Positions 42,817-52,459 of a DNA stretch of 64,000 nt are shown piece by piece. This DNA is from Prevotella koreensis (GTDB lineage: Bacteria > Bacteroidota > Bacteroidia > Bacteroidales > Bacteroidaceae): positions 1,050,039 through 1,114,038 of the forward strand of contig NZ_RYYU01000001.1 in NCBI RefSeq assembly GCF_003977605.1. Direction: 5' to 3'. The notes beneath the pieces are model-generated. The model did not search any database, had not been told where the DNA came from, and saw only the letters and a program-made list of their open reading frames with translations. Numbering within the stretch: the first letter of the stretch is position 1; each line of letters opens with the position of its first letter. A program made the translations under genes and the position numbers.

Positions 42817-42994
42817 GAGAAATAAAAAATGTGAAAACGGTGGAAAGAATTAAACAAACGGCGTGATTTTGCATCGAAAATTAAAAAGCAATGGGTATAG
42901 GACTGCATATTAAACCCCAACCGATCATTAGAACGCATGTCTTAGATTAGAGTTTAATGAGTCACTATCATCCTCCGAAAAGATTTTGAACATT

Positions 42995-45979
42995 ATGAAT
43001 TTTAAAAAGATTATGCTTGCGATGCTTGTGACATTCGCAGCAATGATGGCACAAGCACAAGGTATCAAGATTACCGGAAAGATTGTTGACAGCGAAACAA
43101 AGGAGGCTGTAATGCAGAGCACGGTGCAGTTGTTGCGTAGCGACTCTACATTCGTAAGCGGTGCACTGACCGACGAAAAGGGTGAGTTCGCGATAAAAAA
43201 TCCCGGCAATGGGAAGTTCATAGTGAAAGTTTCAAACATCGGATATTCCGTATTAACAAAGGCAATAACTGTCTCACAAGATAAGGAGTTGGTATTGGGA
43301 ACGCTGTCGATAACTCCGGATGCCATAATGCTTGAGGGTGTAACGGCAACGGGACAGGCAAAGAAAATGGTGCTCAAAGAAGATACCTTAATCTACAATG
43401 CCAATGCTTTCCGCACGCCGGAAGGCTCTGTCGTGGAGGAACTTGTGAAACGGCTGCCCGGAGCAGAGATATCAGAAGACGGAAAGATTACCATAAACGG
43501 AAAGGAAGTGAAGAAGATAAAGGTTGACGGAAAGGAGTTTATGACCGGCGACACACAGACAGCATTAAAGAATCTTCCTACTTCGATAATAAGCAGTATA
43601 AAGTCGTACGATGACAAGAGCGACATGGCACGAATGACAGGAATAGACGACGGAAACGAGGAAACCGTACTCGACTTTGGCATAAAAGCGGGAATGAACA
43701 AGGGAACGTTGGCAAACGTAGATCTCGGCATCGGTAATAAGAGCCGTTATGCGGAACGTATGATGGGCGGAATGTTCAACGACAAGATGCGCACCATGGT
43801 CTTCGGGAGTTTCAATAACGCAAACGAAAAAGGATTTCCGGGTGGTGGAGGAAGAGGAGGATTTGGTCAACAGCAGAATGGTCTGAATACCTCGAAAATG
43901 ATTGGCGTGAACTTCAACTATGAGGATAAAGACAAACTCCAAATTGACGGGCACCTGCGCTGGAACCATTCCAACAACGATACGCGTGCCGAACAGGCTT
44001 CCGAGTATTTCGTTGGCGGCTCGTCATCCTTCTCCAACAGTCTGAATCAGAGTTATTCGCGCCGCAACAGGTGGAACTTCCATGCCAAAGTGGAATGGCG
44101 ACCCGACTCTATGACAACATTGTTGTTCCGTCCTTCACTTTCAACGACATCGACTGACAAGCGCAACATCGGTCTTTCGGCAAGTTATACAGACGACCCG
44201 TATCTGCACACAGCCCTACCGCTCGACCCTGCATCAATAGAACAGATGGCAAAAGACGGAACGATGGTGAATACTAATGCAGCAAAATCAGTAACATACG
44301 ATGACAGTAAGACTCTCGGAGGAACGTTGTTGCTGAGCCGTAAACTGAATGGCGAGGGCCGAAACATAACAATCGAGACTGAGGCATCTCACAACAAAAG
44401 TGCAAGTGACAACCTGTCGCTATCTGACGTTCACCTTTACAAGATAAAGAACAGCGCAGGCAACGACTCCACATATAGCATAAACCGTTACAACACGATG
44501 CCTACAACATCGTACAACTACAGTGTAATGGCAACATACACCGAACCTATATTCAGAAAGACATACCTGCAACTGGGTTATAAATTCGGTTTCGGATATA
44601 GCAAAAGCGACCGCTCGACATACGACTTCAGTAATATAGACGGGACGTTGTTCACCGGTATTACACCGGTGTATCGTGGTTGGGACAATTATTTCGCACG
44701 GCTCACCAACCCTAAGGAGTCGTACCTTGACACCGACCTGAGCCGTTTCTCGGAATACAGGAACTATACCCACGAGGTGCAACTGACTTATCGAATGGTA
44801 AGGGATAAGTATCAATTGAATGCCGGAGTGATGTTGCAACCGCAACGCACCAATTACAGACAGGACTATCGTGGCATAAGCATCGACACCACACGCACGG
44901 TGACGAACTTCTCGCCGACATTCGACTTCAGATACGACTTCAACAAGGTGTCAAGACTGCGCATCAATTACAGCGGAACATCAGCACAACCGTCGATGAC
45001 CGACCTCCTCGACATCGTCGATGACAGTGACCCGCTGAACATCACACGCGGAAATCCGGGTCTTAAACCGGCCTTCACACACAGCATGCGACTGTTCTAC
45101 AACAATTACTCGCAGAAATATCAGCGTGCCATAATGACCTTCGCCCACTATAGCAACACGCGGAACGGCATAAGCAGGATGGTGACCTACGACGAGAATA
45201 CGGGAACACGAACCACCCGACCGGTGAATATCAACGGCAACTGGAACGCTGTTGTCGGTCTGATGTTCAACACCGCGGTGGACTCTACGGGATATTTCAA
45301 CTTTAACTCGTTCAGCATGCTAAACTATAACAACCATGTGGGATATGTCTCGATGGGCATGAGTGCCGGTTCGATGAAGAACACCACGCGAACAACGGGC
45401 ATAATAGAACGACTGGGATTGAGTTTCAGAAACTCATGGCTGGAAGTGGAACTGAACGGTTCGCTTAACTATACGCATGGGCGCAACTTGCTGCAGGCAC
45501 AGAACAACCTTGACACATGGCAGTTCGACTACGGCATGAACACGACGATATACCTGCCGTGGGGAACATCGTTATCAACCGACCTACACGCAAAAAGCAC
45601 TCGCGGATATAACGATAAGGCTATGAATACCAACAACTTGATATGGAACGCACAGATAAGTCATGGATTCTTGAAAAACAATGCACTCACTGTGATGCTG
45701 CAGTTCTACGACATTCTGAAGCAACAGAACACGTTCAAGCGTACATTCAATGCCATGATGCGCACCGATACGCAGTATAACAACATCAACAGTTATGCCA
45801 TGCTGCATGTAACCTACCGCCTGAACCTCTTCGGAGGTAAAGGCAATGGCGACAGGCCACCGCACGACGGCTTCAACAATGGTCCCGGAGGACACGGAGG
45901 AGGACACGGATTCGGTGGCAACAACGGTGGATTTGGCAGACCGAGAGGAATAGGTGGTGGCGGACACGGCAACCTATAA
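42995..45979 (+). CDS. TonB-receptor-like outer-membrane beta-barrel protein
   Basis: 994 aa starting at the ATG at 42995 (a TTG three codons earlier is less likely). Signal peptide (MNFKKIMLAMLVTFAAMMAQAQ), a carboxypeptidase-regulatory-like beta-sandwich (about 23-105: GKIVDSETKEAVMQSTVQLL), a plug-like region (about 120-220) and a large C-terminal barrel of the OMP_b-brl_3 type (RYDFNKVSRLRINYSGTSAQ, MTDLLDIVDDSDPLNITRGN). The C-terminus is a Gly/His/Asn-rich tail (about 945-994). No SusD partner follows, so it is not a standard polysaccharide-utilisation pair. Substrate unknown. Confidence 0.85.
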   Translation: MNFKKIMLAMLVTFAAMMAQAQGIKITGKIVDSETKEAVMQSTVQLLRSDSTFVSGALTDEKGEFAIKNPGNGKFIVKVSNIGYSVLTKAITVSQDKELVLGTLSITPDAIMLEGVTATGQAKKMVLKEDTLIYNANAFRTPEGSVVEELVKRLPGAEISEDGKITINGKEVKKIKVDGKEFMTGDTQTALKNLPTSIISSIKSYDDKSDMARMTGIDDGNEETVLDFGIKAGMNKGTLANVDLGIGNKSRYAERMMGGMFNDKMRTMVFGSFNNANEKGFPGGGGRGGFGQQQNGLNTSKMIGVNFNYEDKDKLQIDGHLRWNHSNNDTRAEQASEYFVGGSSSFSNSLNQSYSRRNRWNFHAKVEWRPDSMTTLLFRPSLSTTSTDKRNIGLSASYTDDPYLHTALPLDPASIEQMAKDGTMVNTNAAKSVTYDDSKTLGGTLLLSRKLNGEGRNITIETEASHNKSASDNLSLSDVHLYKIKNSAGNDSTYSINRYNTMPTTSYNYSVMATYTEPIFRKTYLQLGYKFGFGYSKSDRSTYDFSNIDGTLFTGITPVYRGWDNYFARLTNPKESYLDTDLSRFSEYRNYTHEVQLTYRMVRDKYQLNAGVMLQPQRTNYRQDYRGISIDTTRTVTNFSPTFDFRYDFNKVSRLRINYSGTSAQPSMTDLLDIVDDSDPLNITRGNPGLKPAFTHSMRLFYNNYSQKYQRAIMTFAHYSNTRNGISRMVTYDENTGTRTTRPVNINGNWNAVVGLMFNTAVDSTGYFNFNSFSMLNYNNHVGYVSMGMSAGSMKNTTRTTGIIERLGLSFRNSWLEVELNGSLNYTHGRNLLQAQNNLDTWQFDYGMNTTIYLPWGTSLSTDLHAKSTRGYNDKAMNTNNLIWNAQISHGFLKNNALTVMLQFYDILKQQNTFKRTFNAMMRTDTQYNNINSYAMLHVTYRLNLFGGKGNGDRPPHDGFNNGPGGHGGGHGFGGNNGGFGRPRGIGGGGHGNL

Positions 45980-45983
45980 CAGC

Positions 45984-46023
45984 GAAAAAGCGGCGCATGG
46001 GGGTTCCCACACGCCGCTTTTTC
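45984..46023 (+). terminator. Rho-independent terminator
   Basis: GAAAAAGCGGCG, 16-nt loop, CGCCGCTTTTTC. It also serves as an A/T-flanked bidirectional signal toward purN. Confidence 0.85.
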
Positions 46024-46164
46024 AATATCTAATAACAACGATAAAAATATAAGATTAAACCTAAACGGGTTATTATACCGCAAAGTTAAGAATCTCTTTT
46101 TGATAGTCTTGCTTACCGTTATCTTTATCTCAAATCGGTAATCTGTTACATTACCGATTATGGT

Positions 46165-46734
46165 TTAGATCAAGCCTATCTCTTTCTCCACCACCTCGGG
46201 GAAATGCTTCATCTCCAGTTCGTGTATCTTTGCCTCTATATCGCTCACCTCATCGGCAGCAGTAAGCGACACCTTAAACTGTGCCACAATCTCACCACCG
46301 TCGCAAACATTGCTCACACGATGAATGGTGATGCCGGTCTCGGTCTCTCCCGCCGCTTTTACCGCTTCGTGAACGTGATGCCCATACATTCCTCTGCCGC
46401 CATACTTGGGCAGCAACGAGGGATGAATATTGAGTATCCTACCGTCATATTCGTTTATCAGATAGTCAGGAACCATGAGCAGAAAGCCGGCAAGTACGAT
46501 ATAGTCGATACCGTGTTTCTTAAGCAAAGGCAACACATTATCAGGCTTGGCGAAGTCGGCCTTGCCAATAACGGCACTCTCTACGCCAAGGTTTCCGGCA
46601 CGCGTCAGCGCGAAAGCATCGGCACGATTACTGATGACAATTTCCACGCGAGCCGTTTCTGACGAAAGGAAATGGCGTATCAGGTTCTCGCAGTTGGTTC
46701 CGTTGCCGGAAACAAAGATTGCTATTTTTTTCAT
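46165..46734 (-). CDS. purN: Phosphoribosylglycinamide formyltransferase
   Basis: 189 aa. MKKIAIFVSGNGTNCENLI phosphate-binding start, DYIVLAGFL near 80, NIHPSLLPKYGGRGMYG with the catalytic Asn/His near 105-108, and HRVSNVCDGGEIVAQ with the catalytic Asp near 144. Transfers formyl from 10-formyl-THF to GAR in purine synthesis. Last gene of the rplY-pth-S4-purN run, 24 bp after the S4 gene. Confidence 0.92.
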   Translation of the reverse strand: MKKIAIFVSGNGTNCENLIRHFLSSETARVEIVISNRADAFALTRAGNLGVESAVIGKADFAKPDNVLPLLKKHGIDYIVLAGFLLMVPDYLINEYDGRILNIHPSLLPKYGGRGMYGHHVHEAVKAAGETETGITIHRVSNVCDGGEIVAQFKVSLTAADEVSDIEAKIHELEMKHFPEVVEKEIGLI

Positions 46735-46758
46735 AGTAACAGTACTATTTATTGTTTT

Positions 46759-47247
46759 TCAGTCATCAAAGTCGAACTCGTCATCGATGTCTTCGAATCC
46801 GAACATTGCCGGTTCGACGAACGCATCCATAGCACGGCGATCCTTTTTTGTAGGTCGTCCCGTCCCTCTTGCGCGGTCAACAAATCCGCTGATACGACTC
46901 ATTTCGAGTATTTCGTATTGCTTCGGGTCAGTCACATTCTCGTAAATCTCCGGCAGTAACTTTGCACCAACGCGTTGTTCAATGCACTTCAGCACCTTGA
47001 AAGAGTATGTGACAGGCGATTTCCTCACGCTGACCGTCTCGCCCGTCTTTATCATTCGCGATGGTTTCACTGTTGTCCCACCCATCATCACACGCCCGTT
47101 CTTACAAGCATCTGCCGCCACGGATCGTGTTTTGAATATGCGTGCAGCCCACAGCCATTTGTCGAGCCGAGCAGTATCTACCCCCGATTTCGTTCCGTTG
47201 CCGCCCTTACCTGCGTTAGTCTGACGATTGCCGCTATCCTTGCTCAT
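46759..47247 (-). CDS. S4-domain RNA-binding protein (Hsp15 family)
   Basis: 162 aa. A Gly/Lys-rich N-terminus (about 1-24), then an S4 domain ([21 protein letters not shown]...NGRVMMGG), and a C-terminal part with [14 protein letters not shown] and an acidic tail ([11 protein letters not shown]). Matches Hsp15/HslR, which binds 50S subunits carrying stalled nascent chains. ATGA overlap with pth, so translation is coupled, fitting a ribosome-rescue theme. Confidence 0.88.
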   Translation of the reverse strand: MSKDSGNRQTNAGKGGNGTKSGVDTARLDKWLWAARIFKTRSVAADACKNGRVMMGGTTVKPSRMIKTGETVSVRKSPVTYSFKVLKCIEQRVGAKLLPEIYENVTDPKQYEILEMSRISGFVDRARGTGRPTKKDRRAMDAFVEPAMFGFEDIDDEFDFDD

Positions 47248-47861
47248 TGTTTCTTGTCTGAAATATCCTTATCGTCCGTGACAGATTTCGGCTGCGGCTT
47301 ACGTTTGTTGAACGTGTTCATGGTAATGTCCAAGCCCGCAAGCACGAAACTCTTTATCTCCTCCACCGCCACGTCTATCTGCGGACGAAGCGTTTGCATG
47401 TCTTCATCATCATACGTGCCGAGCACCCATTCCACCTGTCCTCCACGCGGAAAGTCATTGCCTATGCCCACTCTGAGGCGTGCATAGTCCTGTCCTATCA
47501 GTTGTTGAATGTGCCCAAGACCGTTATGACCACCGTTACTTCCGCTGCCTTTCAGCCTCAACGTGCCGAGTGGCAACGCAATCTCATCCACCACAACGAG
47601 TAGTCTCTTTTGGTCGATGTTCTCTTTGTTGAGCCAGTATCTTACGGCATTGCCGCTCAGATTCATAAACGTGGTGGGCTTCAGCAGTATCACTTTGCGT
47701 CCTTTCAGCGATGTCTCCGCCACATATCCGTAGCGTTTGTCGCTGAAAACGATATTGGACGCTTCAGCGAAAGCGTCCAATATCATGAATCCTGTGTTAT
47801 GTCGGGTTCGGGAATATTCATCCCCCGGGTTACCCAACCCTACTATCAAATACTTATCCAT
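47244..47861 (-). CDS. pth: Peptidyl-tRNA hydrolase
   Basis: 205 aa. [20 protein letters not shown] with Asn11 and catalytic His21, [22 protein letters not shown] with Asp near 94 and [12 protein letters not shown]. Releases tRNA from peptidyl-tRNA dropped by ribosomes. The C-terminal 15 residues are a Lys/Asp-rich extension ([19 protein letters not shown]). Between L25 and the S4 gene. Confidence 0.93.
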   Translation of the reverse strand: MDKYLIVGLGNPGDEYSRTRHNTGFMILDAFAEASNIVFSDKRYGYVAETSLKGRKVILLKPTTFMNLSGNAVRYWLNKENIDQKRLLVVVDEIALPLGTLRLKGSGSNGGHNGLGHIQQLIGQDYARLRVGIGNDFPRGGQVEWVLGTYDDEDMQTLRPQIDVAVEEIKSFVLAGLDITMNTFNKRKPQPKSVTDDKDISDKKQ

Positions 47862-47916
47862 CTGTCAATCCAAATCCCGCTTTCGCATTCCACGGATTCG
47901 GAATAAATGAATTATA

Positions 47917-48024
47917 AGTGGTTGTTAACGATTTGGCGCAATATGATTCGCGCTCATTCTTCTGACCAAGAGTGCCTTTACTTTTCGATAAAGACAAGCC
48001 GGTAATCAATTGCGAGCAACCACT
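47917..48024 (-). other. Possible structured leader between rplY and pth
   Basis: AGTGGTTG (47917-47924) pairs with CAACCACT (48017-48024), and CGCAAT near 47937 with ATTGCG near 48009, so the 180-bp gap between the two co-directional genes can close into one long structure with an inner hairpin (CTTTA...TAAAG). No T-run. Could be an attenuator or processing site. No ORF. Confidence 0.35.
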
Positions 48025-48041
48025 CGTTATTTAAGACTTAA

Positions 48042-48653
48042 TTATTCTGACTCGGGGTTTTCTTCTTCATCGGTGCTTGTTACGTTACTCTTACGTGTAG
48101 CCTTGATTGTGCAAACCACGACATCCTTGCTTGTCACCATTTCAAGATCCTCGAAACTGAGGTCACCAACCTTGATGCTCTTGCCGATTGTCATATTGGT
48201 AACGTCGATGTCGAGTGTTTCGGGGATGTCCTTGTATTTAGCACGAACGTTCACCTTGCGCACGATGAGGCTCATACGACCACCATCACGAACACCCTGT
48301 GCCAATCCGTTGAGTTTCACAGGCACGCCAATGGTAACCGGTTTCTCATCGTTGATTGCGAAGAAGTCCACGTGAAGCAGAGCGTCCGTAACCGGGTGGA
48401 ACTGCAGTTCCTTCATTACTGCGAGGTGCTTCTCACCATCAATAAGGATATTCACAACATAGATGTGTGGTGTATATACCAACTTGCGAAGTTCAGACAT
48501 GGGAACAGCGAAAGCCAATGCCTCCGGCAGACCGTTCTCACCTTTCTTCTCGCCGTAGATATTACAAGGTATAAGACCTTCTTTTCTCAACATTTTGGTA
48601 GCCTTCTTGCCAAGGTCGCTACGCTTCTGACCTGTTACATTAATCTCTTTCAT
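48042..48653 (-). CDS. rplY: 50S ribosomal protein L25/general stress protein Ctc
   Basis: 203 aa, the long TL5/Ctc type. N-terminal L25 domain (GQKRSDLGKKATKMLRKEG, then IPCNIYG), a second beta domain (about 95-185: AINDEKPVTIGVPVKL, VRAKYKDIPETLDIDVTNM) and an acidic tail (TDEEENPESE). Binds 5S rRNA. First gene of the minus-strand run. Confidence 0.93.
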   Translation of the reverse strand: MKEINVTGQKRSDLGKKATKMLRKEGLIPCNIYGEKKGENGLPEALAFAVPMSELRKLVYTPHIYVVNILIDGEKHLAVMKELQFHPVTDALLHVDFFAINDEKPVTIGVPVKLNGLAQGVRDGGRMSLIVRKVNVRAKYKDIPETLDIDVTNMTIGKSIKVGDLSFEDLEMVTSKDVVVCTIKATRKSNVTSTDEEENPESE

Positions 48654-48839
48654 AATGTGTTACTCTAAATTAAGTTTGTTAATAATACATGCTCTTAATT
48701 CGCCATCACACGAGAAAACCTCAAACGATGTGCTTAAAAAAGCGCTGCAAAGGTATCACATTTTCTCGAACTGACAAAGTTTTTCCGTTAAAAAGCATAT
48801 AAAAACAGGGCTTTTCTTGCACGAAAAAACTTTTTTAAC

Positions 48840-48847
48840 TACCTTTG
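48840..48847 (+). promoter_or_regulatory. -7 promoter box of the nusB operon
   Basis: TACCTTTG, 51 bp before the ATG at 48899, the only strong box ahead of the nusB-yajC-ybbR-coaE run. Confidence 0.6.
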
Positions 48848-48898
48848 CCAAAAATAATGATGCACCGAAGACTTTAATCCACATACGGAATAACAGAT

Positions 48899-49900
48899 AT
48901 GATAAATAGAGAACTCATAAGAATAAAAGTAGTCCAGTTAACCTACTCATACTATCAAAACGGCAACCGAAACATGGAGAATGCAGAGAAAGAGTTGCTA
49001 TTCAGTCTCTCCAAAGCATACGACATGTATAACATGCTGCTCTCACTGATAGTATCGATAACAAAAGAAGCACGCAGACAGAACGAGATAGCGACCGCAA
49101 GGGCAAAGAGAGAGGGCGCGGAAGAGCCATCACAGAAGTTCTGCAACAACAAGTTTGAGATACAACTTGAGGACAACAAGATGCTGCAAGAGTTCGTGGA
49201 GAACAAGAAAACAACATGGGCAGACGATATTGAAACGGTAAGGAAACTACTGTCACAGATAGAACAGAGCATCATATATAAAGAATATATGGCCAACCCG
49301 GAGGAAGAAACGTATGAGGTTGACCGCGAGTTGTGGAGAAAAATCTACCGCACTCTCATCATGGATAACAGCGAACTCGATGCATTGTTCGAGGAAAAGA
49401 GCATCTATTGGAATGACGACAAGGACATTGTGGACTCTTTCGTACTGAAAACCATAAAGCGATTTGACCCGAAGAACGGCAAGAATCAAGAACTGTTGCC
49501 GGAATATAAGGACGCTGACGACAAGGATTTCGCAAGAAAACTGTTCCGCGCAACGATACTGAACGCCGACCAATACCAAAGGTACATGAGCGAGACATCA
49601 CGCAACTGGGACTTCTCACGACTGGCATACATGGACGTGGTGATAATGCAAATCGCAATAGCCGAAATGGCAACGTTCCCAAACATACCAATAAGCGTGA
49701 CAATAAACGAATACGTGGAACTCGCCAAGGCATACAGCACGCAACGCAGTTCCGGATATATCAACGGTATGCTTGATGCCATAGCACACTACCTTATAGA
49801 AACAGGCAAGGTGATGAAAGCGATAAGACCGGCCAAAGGGTATGCCGAACCTAACGATGAAGAGATGCCGGAAGAAACGGAAGAGAACGGCATGGAATAA
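48899..49900 (+). CDS. nusB: Transcription antitermination factor NusB
   Basis: 333 aa, the long Bacteroidetes form. RELIRIKVVQLTYSYYQNGN at the N-terminus and the conserved C-terminal NusB core (LDRYMSETSRNWDFSRLAYM, then AEMATFPNIPISVTINEYVEL and STQRSSGYINGMLDAI) surround a Bacteroidetes-specific helical insert. With NusE, it binds boxA RNA and allows rRNA antitermination. First gene of a five-gene operon. Confidence 0.92.
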   Translation: MINRELIRIKVVQLTYSYYQNGNRNMENAEKELLFSLSKAYDMYNMLLSLIVSITKEARRQNEIATARAKREGAEEPSQKFCNNKFEIQLEDNKMLQEFVENKKTTWADDIETVRKLLSQIEQSIIYKEYMANPEEETYEVDRELWRKIYRTLIMDNSELDALFEEKSIYWNDDKDIVDSFVLKTIKRFDPKNGKNQELLPEYKDADDKDFARKLFRATILNADQYQRYMSETSRNWDFSRLAYMDVVIMQIAIAEMATFPNIPISVTINEYVELAKAYSTQRSSGYINGMLDAIAHYLIETGKVMKAIRPAKGYAEPNDEEMPEETEENGME

Positions 49901-49937
49901 ACAAAAGAAACGAAATAACAATAAATAAAAAAAGAAA

Positions 49938-50267
49938 ATGACAACAACAATGCTTTTAGAAGGTGCCCAGCAGGGACAGGGCGGCGGATGGACAATGATC
50001 ATCATGCTGCTCGCGGTGTTCGCAATAATGTGGTTTTTCATGATAAGACCACAGCAAAAGCAGCAAAAGAAGATACGCGAATTTCAGAACTCGCTCGAAG
50101 AAGGCGCACGAGTGATAATAGGCGGTGGCATTCACGGAACGGTGAAGCGCATCGACAATAACGATAACGTGATAGAAGTGGAGATTGCCAAAGGTACTGT
50201 GATACGCGTAGATCGCGCACAGGTATATGCCGACACAGCATCGGCTGCTGCAACACCACAGAAGTAA
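49938..50267 (+). CDS. yajC: Preprotein translocase subunit YajC
   Basis: 109 aa. Short Gln/Gly-rich start, one transmembrane helix (MIIMLLAVFAIMWFFMI, about 18-35), then RPQQKQQKKIREFQNSLEEG and the beta domain RVIIGGGIHGTVKRI. Accessory subunit of the Sec holotranslocon. 37 bp after nusB. Confidence 0.93.
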   Translation: MTTTMLLEGAQQGQGGGWTMIIMLLAVFAIMWFFMIRPQQKQQKKIREFQNSLEEGARVIIGGGIHGTVKRIDNNDNVIEVEIAKGTVIRVDRAQVYADTASAAATPQK

Positions 50268-50283
50268 GTCCTAACATAAAGCA

Positions 50284-51270
50284 ATGGCAAAGGATCTCGA
50301 AGGAAAGAGTATGTTACTCAAAATCAGGGATTTCTTGTTCAACACAGCGAACAAGGATTTTCTGATTTTTTTGTTCTTCCTCGTGGCAAGCGGGGGATTC
50401 TGGCTGTTGCTTGCAATGAATGAGGACATCGATCGGGAAATTCTCGTGCCGATAAAACTGACAAACATTCCGAAGAATGTGGTTGTAACGACGAACGTCG
50501 AGGACACCTTGCACGTTAATGTGCGCGATAAGGGATTCTTCATTATGGGATATGTCTATGGCAACAAGATACAGCCGATAGAGATTGACTTCTCGAAATA
50601 TGCCAACGAAAAGCACAGCAGCACAATCGGCAACGCCGACCTGCAGCGCATGATATATCAGACACTGTTCAACTCTACGAAGATAACGGGACTCAGACCC
50701 GACCGCTTCGATATCATTTACAACTACGGCCACAGCAAGAAAGTGCCCGTGAGAATGAGCGGAAGAGTCGATCCGGGAGAGAGTTACTACCTGTCAAAGG
50801 TAAAATTCTGGCCCGACAGCGTGCTCGTATATGCTTCAGACGAACTCATTGACAGCATAAAGGAGGCTTTCACCGAACCGATTTACCTGCAAAACTTCAC
50901 CGATACCGTGACGCGCGACATAGCACTGAAACGCATACACGGAGTGAAATACATACCCGACCGCGTGAAGATAAAACTCTATCCCGACATAATGACCGAG
51001 CAAAGACTCGAAGTTCAGATCACGGCTATCAACATGCCGGCAGGCAAGGTGCTGCGAACGTTCCCACAAAGGGTCAAGGTGGTGTTTGTGACCGGAGCGA
51101 GCATGTATCGCTCAATACGCCCGGAGAGTTTCAAGGTGGTGGCCGACTATAACGACATCATGGCAAATCCGTCCGACAAATGCATGATAAGAGTAACTGC
51201 CGTTCCACACGGAGTAAAAAACGTAAGACCGGAAATTGACAAGGTGGACTATCTCATAGAGGAATTATGA
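50284..51270 (+). CDS. YbbR-like domain protein
   Basis: 328 aa. An N-terminal transmembrane helix (DFLIFLFFLVASGGFWLLLA, about 25-44) anchors a periplasmic chain of YbbR repeats (ILVPIKLTNIPKNVVV, VPVRMSGRVDPGESYYL, LEVQITAINMPAGKVL). Related to CdaR, but no diadenylate cyclase gene is adjacent here. Conserved neighbour of yajC and coaE in Bacteroidetes. 16 bp after yajC; stop overlaps coaE by 4 bp. Confidence 0.85.
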   Translation: MAKDLEGKSMLLKIRDFLFNTANKDFLIFLFFLVASGGFWLLLAMNEDIDREILVPIKLTNIPKNVVVTTNVEDTLHVNVRDKGFFIMGYVYGNKIQPIEIDFSKYANEKHSSTIGNADLQRMIYQTLFNSTKITGLRPDRFDIIYNYGHSKKVPVRMSGRVDPGESYYLSKVKFWPDSVLVYASDELIDSIKEAFTEPIYLQNFTDTVTRDIALKRIHGVKYIPDRVKIKLYPDIMTEQRLEVQITAINMPAGKVLRTFPQRVKVVFVTGASMYRSIRPESFKVVADYNDIMANPSDKCMIRVTAVPHGVKNVRPEIDKVDYLIEEL

Positions 51271-51827
51271 AGACGGCAATAACGGGCGGAATAGGAAGCG
51301 GAAAGAGTCACGTGTGCCAACTCCTGAAACAACAAGGCATAGAGATATACGACTGCGACAGCGCGGCCAAACGGCTTATGCGAACCTCTGACACACTGAA
51401 AGAGCAACTGAAACGTCTCGTTGGCGATGAGGTATATATCGACGGAAATCTCAACAAGCCGATGCTTGCGCAGTTTCTGCTCGCCGGAGAGGAAAACAAG
51501 AGAGCCTTGAACGCCATCGTACACCCGGCCGTGGCACGCGACTTCGAAGCCTCCGGAATGGAATGGATGGAATGTGCGATACTCTTCGAGAGCGGTTTCG
51601 ACCACCTCGTGGATCGCATAATATGCGTATCGGCTCCACGAGAATTGCGCATCGACAGAATAATGAAACGCGACGGGATAACACGCGACAAGGCAGAAGA
51701 GTGGATTGAATGCCAGATGAACCAAGAAGAGGTTGCGAAGCGCAGCCATATCATAATAAACAACGACGGCTCGCCACTCTCTCCGCAAATCGCAAAAATA
51801 CCACTACATACTGCGAACAACAAATAA
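51267..51827 (+). CDS. coaE: Dephospho-CoA kinase
   Basis: 186 aa. Walker A GGIGSGKS near 7-14, IYDCDSAAKRLM, ALNAIVHPAV and the basic lid RIDRIMKRDGITRDKAEEWI. Last step of CoA synthesis. ATGA overlap with the YbbR gene. Confidence 0.92.
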   Translation: MKTAITGGIGSGKSHVCQLLKQQGIEIYDCDSAAKRLMRTSDTLKEQLKRLVGDEVYIDGNLNKPMLAQFLLAGEENKRALNAIVHPAVARDFEASGMEWMECAILFESGFDHLVDRIICVSAPRELRIDRIMKRDGITRDKAEEWIECQMNQEEVAKRSHIIINNDGSPLSPQIAKIPLHTANNK

Positions 51828-51853
51828 CGTATAACCGAATAAACAATAATAAA

Positions 51854-52297
51854 ATGCAACAGACAATCCTATCAATCGCCGGAAAGCCCGGCCTTTACAA
51901 ATTAGTATCACGCGGACGCGCGAACCTGATAGTAGAAACGCTCGACGAAGCACACAAGCGCATGCCGGCATTCGCCACCGACAGAGTGACGAGTCTTGCT
52001 GACATTGCAATATATACCGATGCCGATGACGTGCCACTGATGACAATTCTTGCATCGCTGCGCGACAAAGAGCAGGGCAAGGAGGTTTCACTGAACTACA
52101 AGAAAGCGTCAAGCAAGGAACTGAGAGAATACTTTGCCGAGATACTTCCCGACTTCGACCGCGAGAGAGTTCACGACAGCGACATCAAGAAACTGCTGCA
52201 ATGGTATAACATCCTCATCAAAAACGGCATAACAGATTTCGAATCGGAAATGCAACCTACAGAGGGTGACAATATCGACAACCGCGAAGAGAAGTAA
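51854..52297 (+). CDS. DUF5606 protein
   Basis: 147 aa from the ATG at 51854 (MQQTILSIAGKPGLYKLVSR); the longer frame upstream overlaps coaE and is spurious. Matches the Bacteroidetes DUF5606 family: SLTSLADIAIYTD-type segment (here SLADIAIYTDADDVPL), EVSLNYKKASSKELREYF and DIKKLLQWYNILIKNGI. Function unknown; consistently next to coaE. 38 bp after its stop begins repeat array D. Confidence 0.85.
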   Translation: MQQTILSIAGKPGLYKLVSRGRANLIVETLDEAHKRMPAFATDRVTSLADIAIYTDADDVPLMTILASLRDKEQGKEVSLNYKKASSKELREYFAEILPDFDRERVHDSDIKKLLQWYNILIKNGITDFESEMQPTEGDNIDNREEK

Positions 52298-52334
52298 CAA
52301 CAAGCCCCAACAACAACTCCATAGATGCTTGATG

Positions 52335-52422
52335 ACAGAGCAAAACAGGCGAGATTGCAGAGCAAAATGGGCGAAATTGAAAAACAAAATGGGCGAATTT
52401 GGTAAGTAAATTCGCCCATTTT
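52335..52422. repeat. 22-bp repeat array D (4 units)
   Basis: Units 52335-52356 (CAAAACAGGCGAGATT, slightly diverged), 52357-52378, 52379-52400 (both R cores TGGGCGAA) and 52401-52422 (F core TTCGCCCA). Same 22-bp phase as the other arrays. Lies between two convergent 3' ends (DUF5606 gene and the lipoprotein gene at 52460). Followed by TTTTTTAT. Confidence 0.9.
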
Positions 52423-52459
52423 GTTTTTTATTTTTATATCAATTCGTCTCTATTATGCT

